DNA of 64,000 nucleotides, from contig NZ_OZ257125.1 in NCBI RefSeq assembly GCF_965279055.1, positions 496,001-560,000 of the forward strand. Reading direction: 5' to 3'. Shown piece after piece: positions 39,449 through 48,184 of this stretch. A program made the translations under genes and the position numbers. Origin of the DNA: Hydrocarboniphaga sp965279055. Its GTDB lineage: Bacteria > Pseudomonadota > Gammaproteobacteria > Nevskiales > Nevskiaceae. The notes below the pieces were generated by a model that did no database searches, was not told the DNA's origin, and worked only from the letters and a program-made list of their open reading frames with translations. Numbering within the stretch: the stretch's first letter is position 1; every line of letters starts with the position of its first letter.

Positions 39449-41221
39449 CTATTTCGCCGCCATCCACCCGCGCCAGCCACCGAATGCGGTGATGTCTTCG
39501 GCGCCGTTCAATCCCACACCCTCGCAGATGAAGCCGGTCTCCCAACGCCCGTCGGCAAGCTGCACTTTGCCCAGGCCCAGCGGTGCCGCTATGCCGGTCA
39601 GGAACGAGCCGATTTCGGCGCTGGCCAATTCCCAGACTTCGACTTCGATCGCCGCACCGCCCTGGTCAACGCGCACCATGCCGGGCCGCCTGATCGCGCC
39701 GCCGGCGAGCGCATACAGCCGATAGTCCGGCGACGAGCGGGTCTTCTCGATCAGCGTCGCGCCGCGCGTCAGCAGCTGATGATTCAGCGGCAAACCCTGC
39801 AGATGCGCGCCGCAGACGACGATGCGTGCGCGGTCGCTGGCGATCGCCGTGGTCGTTGCCGCCGGCATCGGGCCGAACAAGGCCGCATGCAACGACGCCG
39901 CGCTGCCGAGCAGGTACTGATCGGTGAAGGCGCGTCCGAACAGGGTCACGCCCCAGGGCAAGCCGTTGGCCAGAAACCCGGCCGGCGTCGCCACCGCGGC
40001 GTAGTCCAGCAAGTTCATGAAATTGGTGTACAGGCCCAGCTCGCTGTTGCGCAGGATGGGCTCGGCTTCCAGTTCAGCGAGTGTCGGTGCGCGCGCATAA
40101 GTCGGCGTCATCACCAGATCGAGGCCCTCGATCGCGCGATCGCACTCGGCTTTCAGCGCCTGCAGACGATGCTGCGTCTGGTACAGCGCGGCCGCGCTGA
40201 CGTCGCGGCCCTTGCCGACGATCTGATGGATCACCGGCAGCACCGCCTGCGGATCGCGTTCCAGCATGTCGCCGAACGCGGCGTAGCGCTCGGCGGTGAA
40301 CGGCGCTTCGTACAACAGCCGCGCCGCGGCCATGAACGGCGCGAAGTCGATCGCCACCGCGGTGCCGCCGAGGGCTTCCAGTGCGGCGCGTGCGCGCGCG
40401 AACAACAGCGGCGCTTCGGCACAGCCCAGCCATTCCGGCGCGGCCGGCACGCCGAAGCGAAATGCGCCGCCAGCGCCGGCGACCGGCGCCGCATTCCATG
40501 CCGGATTGCGCCGGCTGTAGGCGTCGGCTTCATCGACGCGCGCGGTCAGGGCCAGCAGCTCGGCGGCTTCGCGCGCATGCCGCGTCAGCAGCGCCACGCA
40601 GTCGAGACTGCGGCAGGCCGGCAGCACGCCGTGCGTGGACACGATGCCGCGCGTCGGCTTGGTGCCGACCAGATGATTCAGCGCCGCCGGAATGCGGCCG
40701 GAGCCGGCGGTGTCGGTGCCGAGCGCGAAGCTCGCAAGACCCAGTGCAACCGCCAGCGCCGAGCCGGAACTGGAACCGCCGCTGGGATATTCATCGACGC
40801 GCGAGTTGCGGCACACGCCATAGGGCGAGCGCGTGCCGTTGAGGCCGGTCGCGAACTGGTCGAGATTGGTCTTGCCGGTCGGCAGCGCGCCGAGTGAAAT
40901 CAGCCTCGCGACCACGCTCGCCGATTCGCCCGGGGTGTACGCGTAAGCCGGGCAGGCCGCGGTGGTCGGTATGCCGGCCAGATCGATGTTGTCCTTGATC
41001 GCGAACGGCAGGCCGTACAGCGGCAGTTCTTCGGGTTTGCGTTGTTCCAGCGCCAGCAGCAGCGGCTCGAGTTCGGCCTCGTCGAGCAGATGGATGTAGA
41101 GGTGGTAATCGGCCAGCGCAGCGGCGCGCTCGCGCAGCTGCGCCATCAGCGCGCGCGGCGTCAGCCGCTGCTGGCGATACGCGGCGCGCAGCGCGTCGAA
41201 AGACAGATCGATTTCGTTCAT
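39449..41221 (-). CDS. atzF: Allophanate hydrolase
   Basis: A 590-residue enzyme. The amidase-signature domain has catalytic Lys in LPFAIKDNIDLAG and the Ser residues in YPSGGSSSGSALAV. A C-terminal domain of about 130 residues, typical of AtzF, follows (VCGAHLQGLPLNHQLLTRGA to FGGWRGW). It hydrolyses allophanate to ammonia and carbon dioxide, the last step of guanidine or urea catabolism. The ATG overlaps the TGA of the carboxylase gene, so it closes the operon. Tandem 13-bp copies of GCGCCATTTCCAG (about 39421-39446) lie just past its stop. Confidence 0.95.
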   Translation of the reverse strand: MNEIDLSFDALRAAYRQQRLTPRALMAQLRERAAALADYHLYIHLLDEAELEPLLLALEQRKPEELPLYGLPFAIKDNIDLAGIPTTAACPAYAYTPGESASVVARLISLGALPTGKTNLDQFATGLNGTRSPYGVCRNSRVDEYPSGGSSSGSALAVALGLASFALGTDTAGSGRIPAALNHLVGTKPTRGIVSTHGVLPACRSLDCVALLTRHAREAAELLALTARVDEADAYSRRNPAWNAAPVAGAGGAFRFGVPAAPEWLGCAEAPLLFARARAALEALGGTAVAIDFAPFMAAARLLYEAPFTAERYAAFGDMLERDPQAVLPVIHQIVGKGRDVSAAALYQTQHRLQALKAECDRAIEGLDLVMTPTYARAPTLAELEAEPILRNSELGLYTNFMNLLDYAAVATPAGFLANGLPWGVTLFGRAFTDQYLLGSAASLHAALFGPMPAATTTAIASDRARIVVCGAHLQGLPLNHQLLTRGATLIEKTRSSPDYRLYALAGGAIRRPGMVRVDQGGAAIEVEVWELASAEIGSFLTGIAAPLGLGKVQLADGRWETGFICEGVGLNGAEDITAFGGWRGWMAAK

Positions 41222-44200
41222 GCCGCTTCCTCGATGGTCAGCATCAGCGTTCCGGCCTGCAGCGACGAGCCGGGTTGGACGAAGCAGCGCCGCAGCACGC
41301 CGGCGCAGGGCGCGACCACTTGTATTTCCATCTTCATCGCCTCGAGCACGGCGACGACATCGCCGGCCGCGACCTGTTGGCCGGGCCGCGCCTGCAGCTG
41401 CCACAGGTTGCCGGCGACCGGCGAATACACGCCCTGCTCGCCGGCATCGAGCTCGAGCGCCGCGGCCGGCGCCGCCTGCGCTTCCTGGCTCTCGAAGTCA
41501 GCGAGGCCGGTCGCGGCCCAGTGTGCGCGCTCGTCGCCGAAAGCGGCCCGCTGGCGATCACGGAAGCCGGAAATCGACGCCGCATGGTTCTGCAGGAATG
41601 CCTCGTATTCGGCCAGGTCCAGCGTGGTGTCCTCGATGCGCAGCGGATAGCGGCCCAGCGGAAAACGCCGACGAATATCCAGCAGTTCTTCGGCGCCGAC
41701 CTGGAAGAATTTGATCTGGTCGAAGAAGCGCAGCAGGTACGGCTGTCCGTCGAAAGACGGCAGCGGATCGTGGCGATTCCACATCTGCAGGGTGCGGCCG
41801 ACGAACTGGTAGCCGCCGGGGCCTTCCATGCCGTAGACGCACAGATAAGCACCGCCGATGCCGACCGCGTTTTCCGGCGTCCAGGTGCGCGCCGGGTTGT
41901 ACTTGGTGGTGACCAGCCGATGGCGCGGGTCCAGCGGCGTCGCCACCGGCGCGCCCAGATACACATCGCCCAGGCCGAGCACCAGATAGCTCGCATCGAA
42001 CACGATGCGCTTGACCTCGTCGATCGACGCGAGGCCGTTGACGCGGCGGATGAACTCCAGGTTCGACGGGCACCAGGGCGCGTTCGGCCGCACCGTCGTC
42101 ATGTATTTTTCGATCGCCAGCCTGGTCGCCGGATCGTCCCAGCTCAGCGGCAGATGGACGATGCGCGACGGCAGTTTGATGTCGCGCGCGTGTTGGAATC
42201 GCTCCCATAGCGCGGCGACTTCATCGAGCAGCGTCTTCAGTGCGAGCATCGACGGCTGATAGTGAATCTGCAGGCTGCGTACGCCCGGCGTCACGTCGAC
42301 GACGCCATCGAGCTTGCGATCGATGAACGCGGTCATCAGCGCATCGACGCGAAAGCGCAGCGCCACATCGAGTTCGGCGTCGCCGAATTCCAGCAGCAGA
42401 TGCGTGTCGCCGGACAGCCGCGCGACCAGTCGCGCCGTACCCGTGCCGGTTTCGAGCAGGATCGGCGATTGCCGATTGGATTCCCTCCCCCGCGAGCGGG
42501 GGAGGGGCAGGGTGGGGGCGTTCGTCGCGGCACCGCTCTGATCTTCGCGCCCCCACCCCAGCCCTCCCCCGCTCGCGGGGGAGGGGGCAATACTTTCGAT
42601 CTCGCTCAAGCGCTGCGCAGAAAGCCGCCGCGCCTCGTCGTAAGCCACTTCGACGAAGCGCAGTTTGTCCCCCGCCTTCAACTGCCCGAGCTGCCACAGG
42701 TCCGCCTCGATCACCGTCACCGGGCAGACGAAGCCGCCGAGGCTGGGGCCGTCGGGGCCGAGGATCACCGGCATGTCGCCGGTGAAGTCGACCGCGCCGA
42801 TGGCGTAGGCGTTGTCGTGAATGTTGGACGGATGCAGGCCGGCCTCGCCGCCGTCGTCGCGCACCCATTCCGGCTTGGGCCCGATCAGGCGCACGCCGGT
42901 GCGCGAGGAGTTGAAATGCACTTCCCAGTCGGCGTCGAAGAAGCGCTGCATGTAGGCCGGCGTGAAATATTCCGGCGCCGCATGCGGGCCGTAGAGCACG
43001 CGCAGCTCGCGAATCGCGGGCAGCTCATGCTCCAGCGCCAGTTGTGCGCCGCTGCGGCGATCCTGCAGCGGCAGCAGATGCAGCACGTCGCCGGCGGCCA
43101 GCGCGCGGCCGCCGTGGCCGCCGAACTGTCCGAGGGTAAACGTGCTGCGCGATCCCAGATAGGGCGGCAGTTGCAGGCCGCCGCGCACGCACAGATAGGC
43201 GCGCGCGCCGGCGCCGGCGATGCGGCCCAGGCTCAGGCTCGAGCCGGCTGCGATCAGCAGGCTGGTGTTCATCGCCGCGGCGGCGCCGTCGATCGTCACC
43301 GGCAGGCTGGCGCCGGTGATGGCGATCACCGCGTCGGTGTTGAAGCGCAGCGTCGGCCCGGCCAGCGTGATTTCCAGCGCCGCCACATCGGCGGCATTGC
43401 CGAGCAGCGCATTGCCCAGACGCAGCGCGCGATCGTCCATCGGCCCCGAAGGCGGAATGCCGACGTCCCAGTAGCGCAGGCGGCCGGGCCAGTCCTGCAC
43501 CGTGGTCTGCGTGCCCGGCGTGAGCACTTCCAGCGTGTGCGGCCGGTAGCTCAGCGTCTCCAGGCAGCGCGTCCACGCGCGGCCTTCGACATACGGCGTG
43601 AACGCGAGTATCCGCTGCAGATAGTCGAGATTGGTTTCGACGCCGTACAACTCGGTCTGCGCCAGCGCCGCGTCCAGCGCGACGCGCGCCTGCTCGCGTG
43701 TATCCGCGTGCACGATGACTTTGGCGATCATCGGATCGAACCACGGCGGCACCTCGCTGCCGCTGCGCACCCAGGTGTCGATGCGCAGCGCGGCGCCATC
43801 GGCAGCCGGAAAGCGCACCTGGCTCAAGCGCCCCGGACTCGGCCGGAAGTCGCGGCCCGGATCTTCGGCGTAGACGCGCGCCTGCATCGCGTGCCCGCGT
43901 GGTTTCAGTGCAGAAGCGAGCTGCGTCAGCGGCGGCAGATCGCCGGCCGCGAGCTGCAGCATCCACGCGACCAGATCGACGCCATAAACCTGCTCGGTGA
44001 CGCCGTGCTCGACCTGCAGGCGCGTGTTCACTTCCAGAAAATAAAAACGCTGCGCCTGATCGTCGTAGACGAATTCGACGGTTCCGGCGTTGCGGTACTG
44101 CACCGCCGCGCACAGCCTGATCGCGGCGGCCTGCAACTCGGCGCGCAAGGCATCGCTCAATCCCGGCGCCGGCGTTTCCTCGATGACTTTCTGGTTGCGT

Positions 44201-44895
44201 CGCTGCACCGAGCAGTCGCGCTCGCCCAGCGCGATCACGCCGCCGGCGCCATCGCCGAAGACCTGCACCTCGATATGCCGGGCGCGCTCGATGTACCGTT
44301 CCAGGAATACACCGGCATCGCGGAAATTGTTTTCGCCAAGCCGCTTGACCGCGTCGAACTGCGCCGCGAGTTCATCATCGCCGCGACACACGCGCATACC
44401 GATGCCACCACCGCCGGCGGTACTTTTCAGCATCACTGGATAGCCGACTCGCCCGGCTTCGCGTTGTGCATGCTCCAGCGATTCGAGCAGCTCGGTGCCT
44501 TCGAGCAAGGGCAGGCCGTTGGCCTTGGCCAGCGCGCGCGCCGTGTGCTTCAGGCCGAACGCGCGCATCTGCTGCGGTGTCGGGCCGATGAAGGCGATGC
44601 CGGCGGCTTCGCAGGCTTCGGCGAAGGCCGCGTTCTCGGACAAAAAGCCGTAGCCGGGGTGGATGGCCTGCGCGCCGCTGGCTTTCGCGGCGGCGAGAAT
44701 CTTGTCGACATCGAGATACGTCGCGGCCGCCGGACCGTCGCCCAGGCTGATCGCGACATCGGCGCGCTCGACATGCAGGCTGGCGTAATCGGCTTCGCTG
44801 TAGACGGCGACGCCGCGTACCTCCAGTGTTTTCAGGGTGCGCAGGATGCGCGTGGCGATGGCGCCGCGGTTGGCGATCAGGACGGTGTCGAACAT
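41218..44895 (-). CDS. Biotin-dependent guanidine carboxylase (urea carboxylase family)
   Basis: A 1225-residue, single-chain enzyme. An N-terminal biotin carboxylase (residues 1-450: ATP-grasp GGGGIGMRVC, FLEVNTRLQVEHGVTE) leads into the carboxyltransferase halves. The AHS2-like half covers about 465-760 (GPHAAPEYF, NIHDNAYAIGAVDFTGDMP) and the AHS1-like half about 810-1080. A C-terminal biotinyl domain has the acceptor K1188 in EAMKMEIQ. The riboswitch, the DUF1989 pair and allophanate hydrolase in the same operon mark it as guanidine carboxylase rather than a urea enzyme. Residues about 769-805 are encoded by an inserted palindromic repeat. ATG 44895 gives the standard start MFDTVLIANRG. 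Confidence 0.9.
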   Translation of the reverse strand: MFDTVLIANRGAIATRILRTLKTLEVRGVAVYSEADYASLHVERADVAISLGDGPAAATYLDVDKILAAAKASGAQAIHPGYGFLSENAAFAEACEAAGIAFIGPTPQQMRAFGLKHTARALAKANGLPLLEGTELLESLEHAQREAGRVGYPVMLKSTAGGGGIGMRVCRGDDELAAQFDAVKRLGENNFRDAGVFLERYIERARHIEVQVFGDGAGGVIALGERDCSVQRRNQKVIEETPAPGLSDALRAELQAAAIRLCAAVQYRNAGTVEFVYDDQAQRFYFLEVNTRLQVEHGVTEQVYGVDLVAWMLQLAAGDLPPLTQLASALKPRGHAMQARVYAEDPGRDFRPSPGRLSQVRFPAADGAALRIDTWVRSGSEVPPWFDPMIAKVIVHADTREQARVALDAALAQTELYGVETNLDYLQRILAFTPYVEGRAWTRCLETLSYRPHTLEVLTPGTQTTVQDWPGRLRYWDVGIPPSGPMDDRALRLGNALLGNAADVAALEITLAGPTLRFNTDAVIAITGASLPVTIDGAAAAMNTSLLIAAGSSLSLGRIAGAGARAYLCVRGGLQLPPYLGSRSTFTLGQFGGHGGRALAAGDVLHLLPLQDRRSGAQLALEHELPAIRELRVLYGPHAAPEYFTPAYMQRFFDADWEVHFNSSRTGVRLIGPKPEWVRDDGGEAGLHPSNIHDNAYAIGAVDFTGDMPVILGPDGPSLGGFVCPVTVIEADLWQLGQLKAGDKLRFVEVAYDEARRLSAQRLSEIESIAPSPASGGGLGWGREDQSGAATNAPTLPLPRSRGRESNRQSPILLETGTGTARLVARLSGDTHLLLEFGDAELDVALRFRVDALMTAFIDRKLDGVVDVTPGVRSLQIHYQPSMLALKTLLDEVAALWERFQHARDIKLPSRIVHLPLSWDDPATRLAIEKYMTTVRPNAPWCPSNLEFIRRVNGLASIDEVKRIVFDASYLVLGLGDVYLGAPVATPLDPRHRLVTTKYNPARTWTPENAVGIGGAYLCVYGMEGPGGYQFVGRTLQMWNRHDPLPSFDGQPYLLRFFDQIKFFQVGAEELLDIRRRFPLGRYPLRIEDTTLDLAEYEAFLQNHAASISGFRDRQRAAFGDERAHWAATGLADFESQEAQAAPAAALELDAGEQGVYSPVAGNLWQLQARPGQQVAAGDVVAVLEAMKMEIQVVAPCAGVLRRCFVQPGSSLQAGTLMLTIEEAA
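42483..42589. repeat. Palindromic repeat pair inside the carboxylase coding sequence
   Basis: CCCTCCCCCGCGAGCGGGGG (from 42483) and CCCTCCCCCGCTCGCGGGGG (from 42562) are two hairpin units. The inner bases CAGGGTGGGGGCG and CGCCCCCACCCCAG pair across them, so the whole block folds as one. It keeps the reading frame and adds a Gly/Ser/Arg/Pro-rich linker of about 36 residues between the two carboxyltransferase halves. Related units lie in the intergenic block 44966-45086. Confidence 0.9.
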
Positions 44896-44965
44896 GGGCG
44901 AGCCTTGCAGAGGCCGGGTCGTCCCGGTTCCAGAAAAATTCGCGAGGTCGTCCTCGCTGCAAAGG

Positions 44966-45086
44966 CCCTCTCCCGGTCCTTCGGACCACCCTCTCCCGCA
45001 CGGGGGAGAGGGGAAGCGCGGAGCACGCTGGTTGGTCCCCTCTCCCGCGTGCGGGAGAGGGTGGCGCGCCAGCGCCGGGAGAGGGT
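44966..45086. repeat. Cluster of CCCTCTCCCG palindromic repeats between carboxylase and DUF1989 genes
   Basis: Four related units, CCCTCTCCCG...CGGGAGAGGG, fill most of the 202-bp gap inside the operon. The clearest hairpins are CCCTCTCCCGCACGGGGGAGAGGG (starting at 44990) and CCCCTCTCCCGCG/CGCGGGAGAGG-type bases at 45037-45061. They would lie in the operon mRNA and could stabilise it or set the ratio of upstream to downstream products. Confidence 0.88.
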
Positions 45087-45097
45087 CTTTGGCGAAA

Positions 45098-45736
45098 TCA
45101 ATCCCACACCAGCACCTCGATCGGTGTCGGGTCGTAGGCATTGCAGGGATTGTTCAACTGCGGGCAGTTCGAGATCAGCAGCAGCACGTCGATCTCGGCG
45201 CGCATCTCCACGTATTTGCCAGGCGCGGACACGCCGTCGGCAAACGTCAGCCCGCCTTGCGCCGTGACCGGCACGTTCATGAAGAAGTTGATGTTGGCGG
45301 TCAGATCGCGCTTGCTCAGTCGACCGTCGTGCGCGATCGCGCGCAGGAAGCTGTCGCGGCAACTGTGCATGTGCCGCTTGTCGAGGGCGTAGCGCACCAT
45401 GTTCGACTCCTGCGCGCAGGCGCCGCCGAGCGTGTCGTGACGGCCGCAGGTGTCGGCGGTGATCGTCAGCATGGTGCGGCCGAGAGTCGATATCAGTTTC
45501 GAGCCGGTGCTCAGATATACCTGCCGCTGAGCGCGCAACGTCGCCTGTGCGTCGTAGCGTTCGCTGGGATCGTGGGCGTTGTAGAACAAGGTATCGACGG
45601 CCTGGTTGCCGGCCAGATCGAGAATGCGCAGGGTCTGTCCTGCGCGGATCTCGCTCAGGTGCGGCTCGCCGGCGCGGACGATGTCGCGGCGCACTGCCTG
45701 CTCGGCTTTCAGCGGACTTTCGACGTAGTGGATCAT
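45098..45736 (-). CDS. DUF1989 protein, urea-amidolyase-associated protein 2 type (carboxyguanidine deiminase subunit)
   Basis: A 212-residue DUF1989 protein. Marks are AGQTLRILDLAGNQAVDTLFYNA, TLGRTMLTITADTCGRHDTLGGAC (with Cys/His positions conserved in the family) and NINFFMNVPVTAQGG. The pair formed with the gene at 45736 corresponds to CgdA/CgdB, the deiminase that turns carboxyguanidine into allophanate in the guanidine pathway. That assignment rests on family and operon context. Its ATG overlaps the TGA of its partner (TGATG). The carboxylase gene follows after a repeat-rich gap. Confidence 0.88.
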   Translation of the reverse strand: MIHYVESPLKAEQAVRRDIVRAGEPHLSEIRAGQTLRILDLAGNQAVDTLFYNAHDPSERYDAQATLRAQRQVYLSTGSKLISTLGRTMLTITADTCGRHDTLGGACAQESNMVRYALDKRHMHSCRDSFLRAIAHDGRLSKRDLTANINFFMNVPVTAQGGLTFADGVSAPGKYVEMRAEIDVLLLISNCPQLNNPCNAYDPTPIEVLVWD

Positions 45737-46449
45737 CACAGTGCCAGCCTCGCGGTCAGTTCCAGGCCACGCGCATTCTCGGCGCGCGATGTGCGACACA
45801 GCGAAATCGCGGCGTCCAGATCGTCGACGCGCGACACGCTCAGCTTCACCGGCTTGGGTGCGTAGGCGGTGGACGAATCGAGCGGATGCTGGATCGCGGT
45901 CAGCACCACCAGCGTGTCCATCGGCGCGACCAGTTCGACGCTGTCGCCGGCCCTGGAATGCGGCGTGACGAACGCGAAGCGGCCCGCGTCGTCGGCAACG
46001 ACTTTGGAGAAGAAATTCACGTTCATCGCCAGGTCGCGCGGGCCCAGCCCCCATTTGCCGATCTCGACCAGCAGGTTGTCCTGGCCGTTGCGGTGAAAGC
46101 CGTTGCGCAGATCCTGAAAATCGCCGGCGCCGAATTGCGTGAGCACTTCGGCCGCGTTGCTGACGCCGCCGATCGCGTCGTGCCAGCCCAGCGTGTCCTC
46201 TACGATGCACAGCAGCACGTGGCCCATGTCCGAGTACAGGCAATGCCCGGCGCCGAGCCTGGCGGTGTGCTGGCACTTGAGCGTGTCCGGCAGATTCAGC
46301 CGCTCGGTTTTCTCACTCGCCGCGTAGGCCAGCAGCGCGACATTGGCGCCGCCGTCGATGTCGCTGATCCGCAGGCTCTGGCCGCGCCTGATGATCGCCG
46401 ACCAATGCGCGCCGCCGGGCAGCAGATCGCTATAAAGCTGCGTGCTCAT
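45736..46449 (-). CDS. DUF1989 protein, urea-amidolyase-associated protein 1 type (carboxyguanidine deiminase subunit)
   Basis: A 237-residue DUF1989 protein. It opens with GGAHWSAIIRRGQSLRISDIDGGANVALLAYAA, shown here only as family wording in short pieces: HWSAIIRRGQSL and ISDIDGGANVALLAY. It continues with VEDTLGWHDAIGGVS and MNVNFFSKVVAD. The pattern matches urea-amidolyase-associated protein 1, larger partner of the DUF1989 pair. The ATG overlaps the stop of the ABC ATPase gene (ATGA). It acts with the neighbouring subunit to deiminate carboxyguanidine, by inference from the established guanidine pathway. Confidence 0.88.
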   Translation of the reverse strand: MSTQLYSDLLPGGAHWSAIIRRGQSLRISDIDGGANVALLAYAASEKTERLNLPDTLKCQHTARLGAGHCLYSDMGHVLLCIVEDTLGWHDAIGGVSNAAEVLTQFGAGDFQDLRNGFHRNGQDNLLVEIGKWGLGPRDLAMNVNFFSKVVADDAGRFAFVTPHSRAGDSVELVAPMDTLVVLTAIQHPLDSSTAYAPKPVKLSVSRVDDLDAAISLCRTSRAENARGLELTARLAL

Positions 46450-47276
46450 GAAATGGAAACCTCGCGTGTGCTGAGTTGCGTGACCAGGGCCGGCGGCAGC
46501 GCGTCGAGCACCGCGGCGCGCCGGTCCTGGTTCAGCGGTATGTCGTAAGTGATGCGCGCGCCGTAGGCCTGCGGGTGCTGCGGATCGACGCGCAGCTTGT
46601 CGAACACCAGCAGCCGCGTGCCGAGGCGGAAGCCTTCGCTCAGGTCGTGCGTGACCATGAATACGGTGACGCCGGTCTGTTTCCACAGATCCAGCAACAG
46701 CGCGTGCATGTCGCGGCGGATGCCCGGGTCGAGCGCGCCGAAAGGCTCGTCGAGCAGCAGCACGCGCGGCCGCATCACCAGCGCCTGCGCCAGCGCCAGA
46801 CGCTGCTGCATGCCGCCGGAGAGCCGCGACGGATACAGGTTCATCGAATGCGCGAGGCCCACCGAGGTCAGCATCTGTTCTGCGGTTTCGCGCGCCCGGC
46901 GTTTGGCGCTGCCGAATAGCCGGCCGCCGATGCGCGAGCCTTGCAGCTCCAGGCCGAGCATCACGTTGTCGCGCACGCTCAGATGCGGGAACACCGAGTA
47001 GCGCTGGAACACGATGCCGCGCGTCGCGTCCGGCTCGGGCGACAACGCCGCGCCATCGAGCAGGATGCGGCCGCGGCTCGGTGCTTCCTGGCCCAGCAGC
47101 AGGCGCAGAAACGTGGACTTGCCGCAGCCGGACGCGCCGACCAGCGTGCAGAATTCGCCGCGACCGACACTCAGCGACACGTTCTCCAGCACCACGTGCG
47201 CGCCGTATTCCTGCCAGATGTTGCGGAACTGCAGAAACGCCGTGGCCTTGTCGGCGTCTTTTTCCGGCGCGCTCAT
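46446..47276 (-). CDS. ABC transporter ATPase of the guanidine operon
   Basis: A 276-residue ATPase of the nitrate/taurine/SsuB-like class. The Walker A motif is GASGCGKST near residue 48, the Q loop is in GIVFQRYSVFPHLSV, the signature is LSGGMQQRLALAQAL, and Walker B is RVLLLDEPFGALDP. A C-terminal extension of about 50 residues follows the H loop (MVTHDLSEGF). It powers the permease encoded directly upstream; its ATG overlaps the permease stop. The genetic link to guanidine enzymes suggests import of guanidine or a guanidine compound. Confidence 0.92.
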   Translation of the reverse strand: MSAPEKDADKATAFLQFRNIWQEYGAHVVLENVSLSVGRGEFCTLVGASGCGKSTFLRLLLGQEAPSRGRILLDGAALSPEPDATRGIVFQRYSVFPHLSVRDNVMLGLELQGSRIGGRLFGSAKRRARETAEQMLTSVGLAHSMNLYPSRLSGGMQQRLALAQALVMRPRVLLLDEPFGALDPGIRRDMHALLLDLWKQTGVTVFMVTHDLSEGFRLGTRLLVFDKLRVDPQHPQAYGARITYDIPLNQDRRAAVLDALPPALVTQLSTREVSIS

Positions 47277-48088
47277 TTGCCGCTCTCCGCAAACCACGGG
47301 AACGCGCGCGTGGTCAGCCGGCGCAGCGCCCAGTCCATCGAATACGCGAGCAGCGTGATCCAGGCGACATAGGGCAGGATCACGTCCATCGCCAGATAGC
47401 GGCGCATCAAAAAAATGCGATAGCCGAGGCCGTCGGTGGAGGCGATGGCTTCCGCGGAAATCAGGAACAGCCAGGCGCAGCCGAGCTGCAGGCGCAGCGC
47501 GATCAGCAGCCGCGGCAGCAGCTGGGGCAGCACCACGCGCGTGATCGTCGTCCAGGTGTTGGCGCCCAAGGTCTGCGCCTTGATCAGCAGTTCGCGCGGC
47601 ATCTGCAGCGCCTGATGCTCCAGATCGCGCACCAGCATCGGCGCGACGCCGATGGTGATCAACATGACCTTGCTCAGCTCGTCGAGGCCGAAGACGATGA
47701 ACAGGATCGGCAGCACCGCCAGCGGCGGAATCATCGACAGCACCGCCACCAGCGGCGACACCGGCGCCGCGAACAGCGGCAGGGTGCCGGCGGCGATGCC
47801 CAGCACCAGGCCGATCGCGGCCGACAGACCCAGTCCCAGCGCAAGCCGCCGCAGGCTGGCGCCGGTGTCGGCCCACAGCAGATAGCGGCCGCTGCGCGCG
47901 TCCTGCTCGAACGCCATGTGATGTACGGCCGCGACCATCTGCGAGGCGCTGGGCAGCAGTTTGTCGTCGGGATTGATCGCGTGGCGCTGGCCGGACGCGC
48001 CCAGATAGATCAGCGCCATCAGCAGCAGCGGCAACAGCGCCAGGCCGATGCGCAGGCCGGGCGTCGGCACGCGGTTGATCAGCCGCAT
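47273..48088 (-). CDS. ABC transporter permease of the guanidine operon
   Basis: A 271-residue inner-membrane permease with about six helices and the EAA-type loop (MPRELLIKAQTLGANTWTTI) that docks with the ATPase. It resembles SsuC/TauC-type subunits. It is the first enzyme-system gene after the riboswitch. The substrate-binding protein that normally opens this cluster is not present between the riboswitch and the permease. ATG 48088 has no strong ribosome site of its own, and a 17-codon ORF with a GAGG site overlaps it in another frame. Confidence 0.9.
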   Translation of the reverse strand: MRLINRVPTPGLRIGLALLPLLLMALIYLGASGQRHAINPDDKLLPSASQMVAAVHHMAFEQDARSGRYLLWADTGASLRRLALGLGLSAAIGLVLGIAAGTLPLFAAPVSPLVAVLSMIPPLAVLPILFIVFGLDELSKVMLITIGVAPMLVRDLEHQALQMPRELLIKAQTLGANTWTTITRVVLPQLLPRLLIALRLQLGCAWLFLISAEAIASTDGLGYRIFLMRRYLAMDVILPYVAWITLLAYSMDWALRRLTTRAFPWFAESGK

Positions 48089-48132
48089 GGCGGAAGCCCG
48101 CGGGCAATGGCAGTCAGGATGATGCAGTGCAT
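48079..48132 (-). other. Possible short leader ORF overlapping the permease start
   Basis: ATG at 48132, preceded by GAGG five bases upstream, opens 17 codons (MHCIILTAIARGLPPCG) that end at TGA 48081-48079, just inside the permease gene in another frame. It lies between the riboswitch and the permease, so it could couple translation. It may also be the debris of a lost gene start. Evidence is position and ribosome site only. Confidence 0.3.
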
Positions 48133-48184
48133 GGGAACCTCGGCAGCGATACAACGGCGGGCGGCAGACTTCACGCAAGAATCG

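Noticed and set aside
42262..45267. A plus-strand open frame of about 1000 codons opposite the carboxylase gene
   Set aside because: It is antisense to a gene with unmistakable biotin carboxylase and carboxyltransferase domains; its translation is His/Gln/Arg-rich with no domain, as expected of a GC-rich shadow frame.
39449..48088. Calling the cluster a urea degradation operon
   Set aside because: The guanidine-I riboswitch and the two DUF1989 subunits fit the guanidine pathway. Urea may still be a side substrate.
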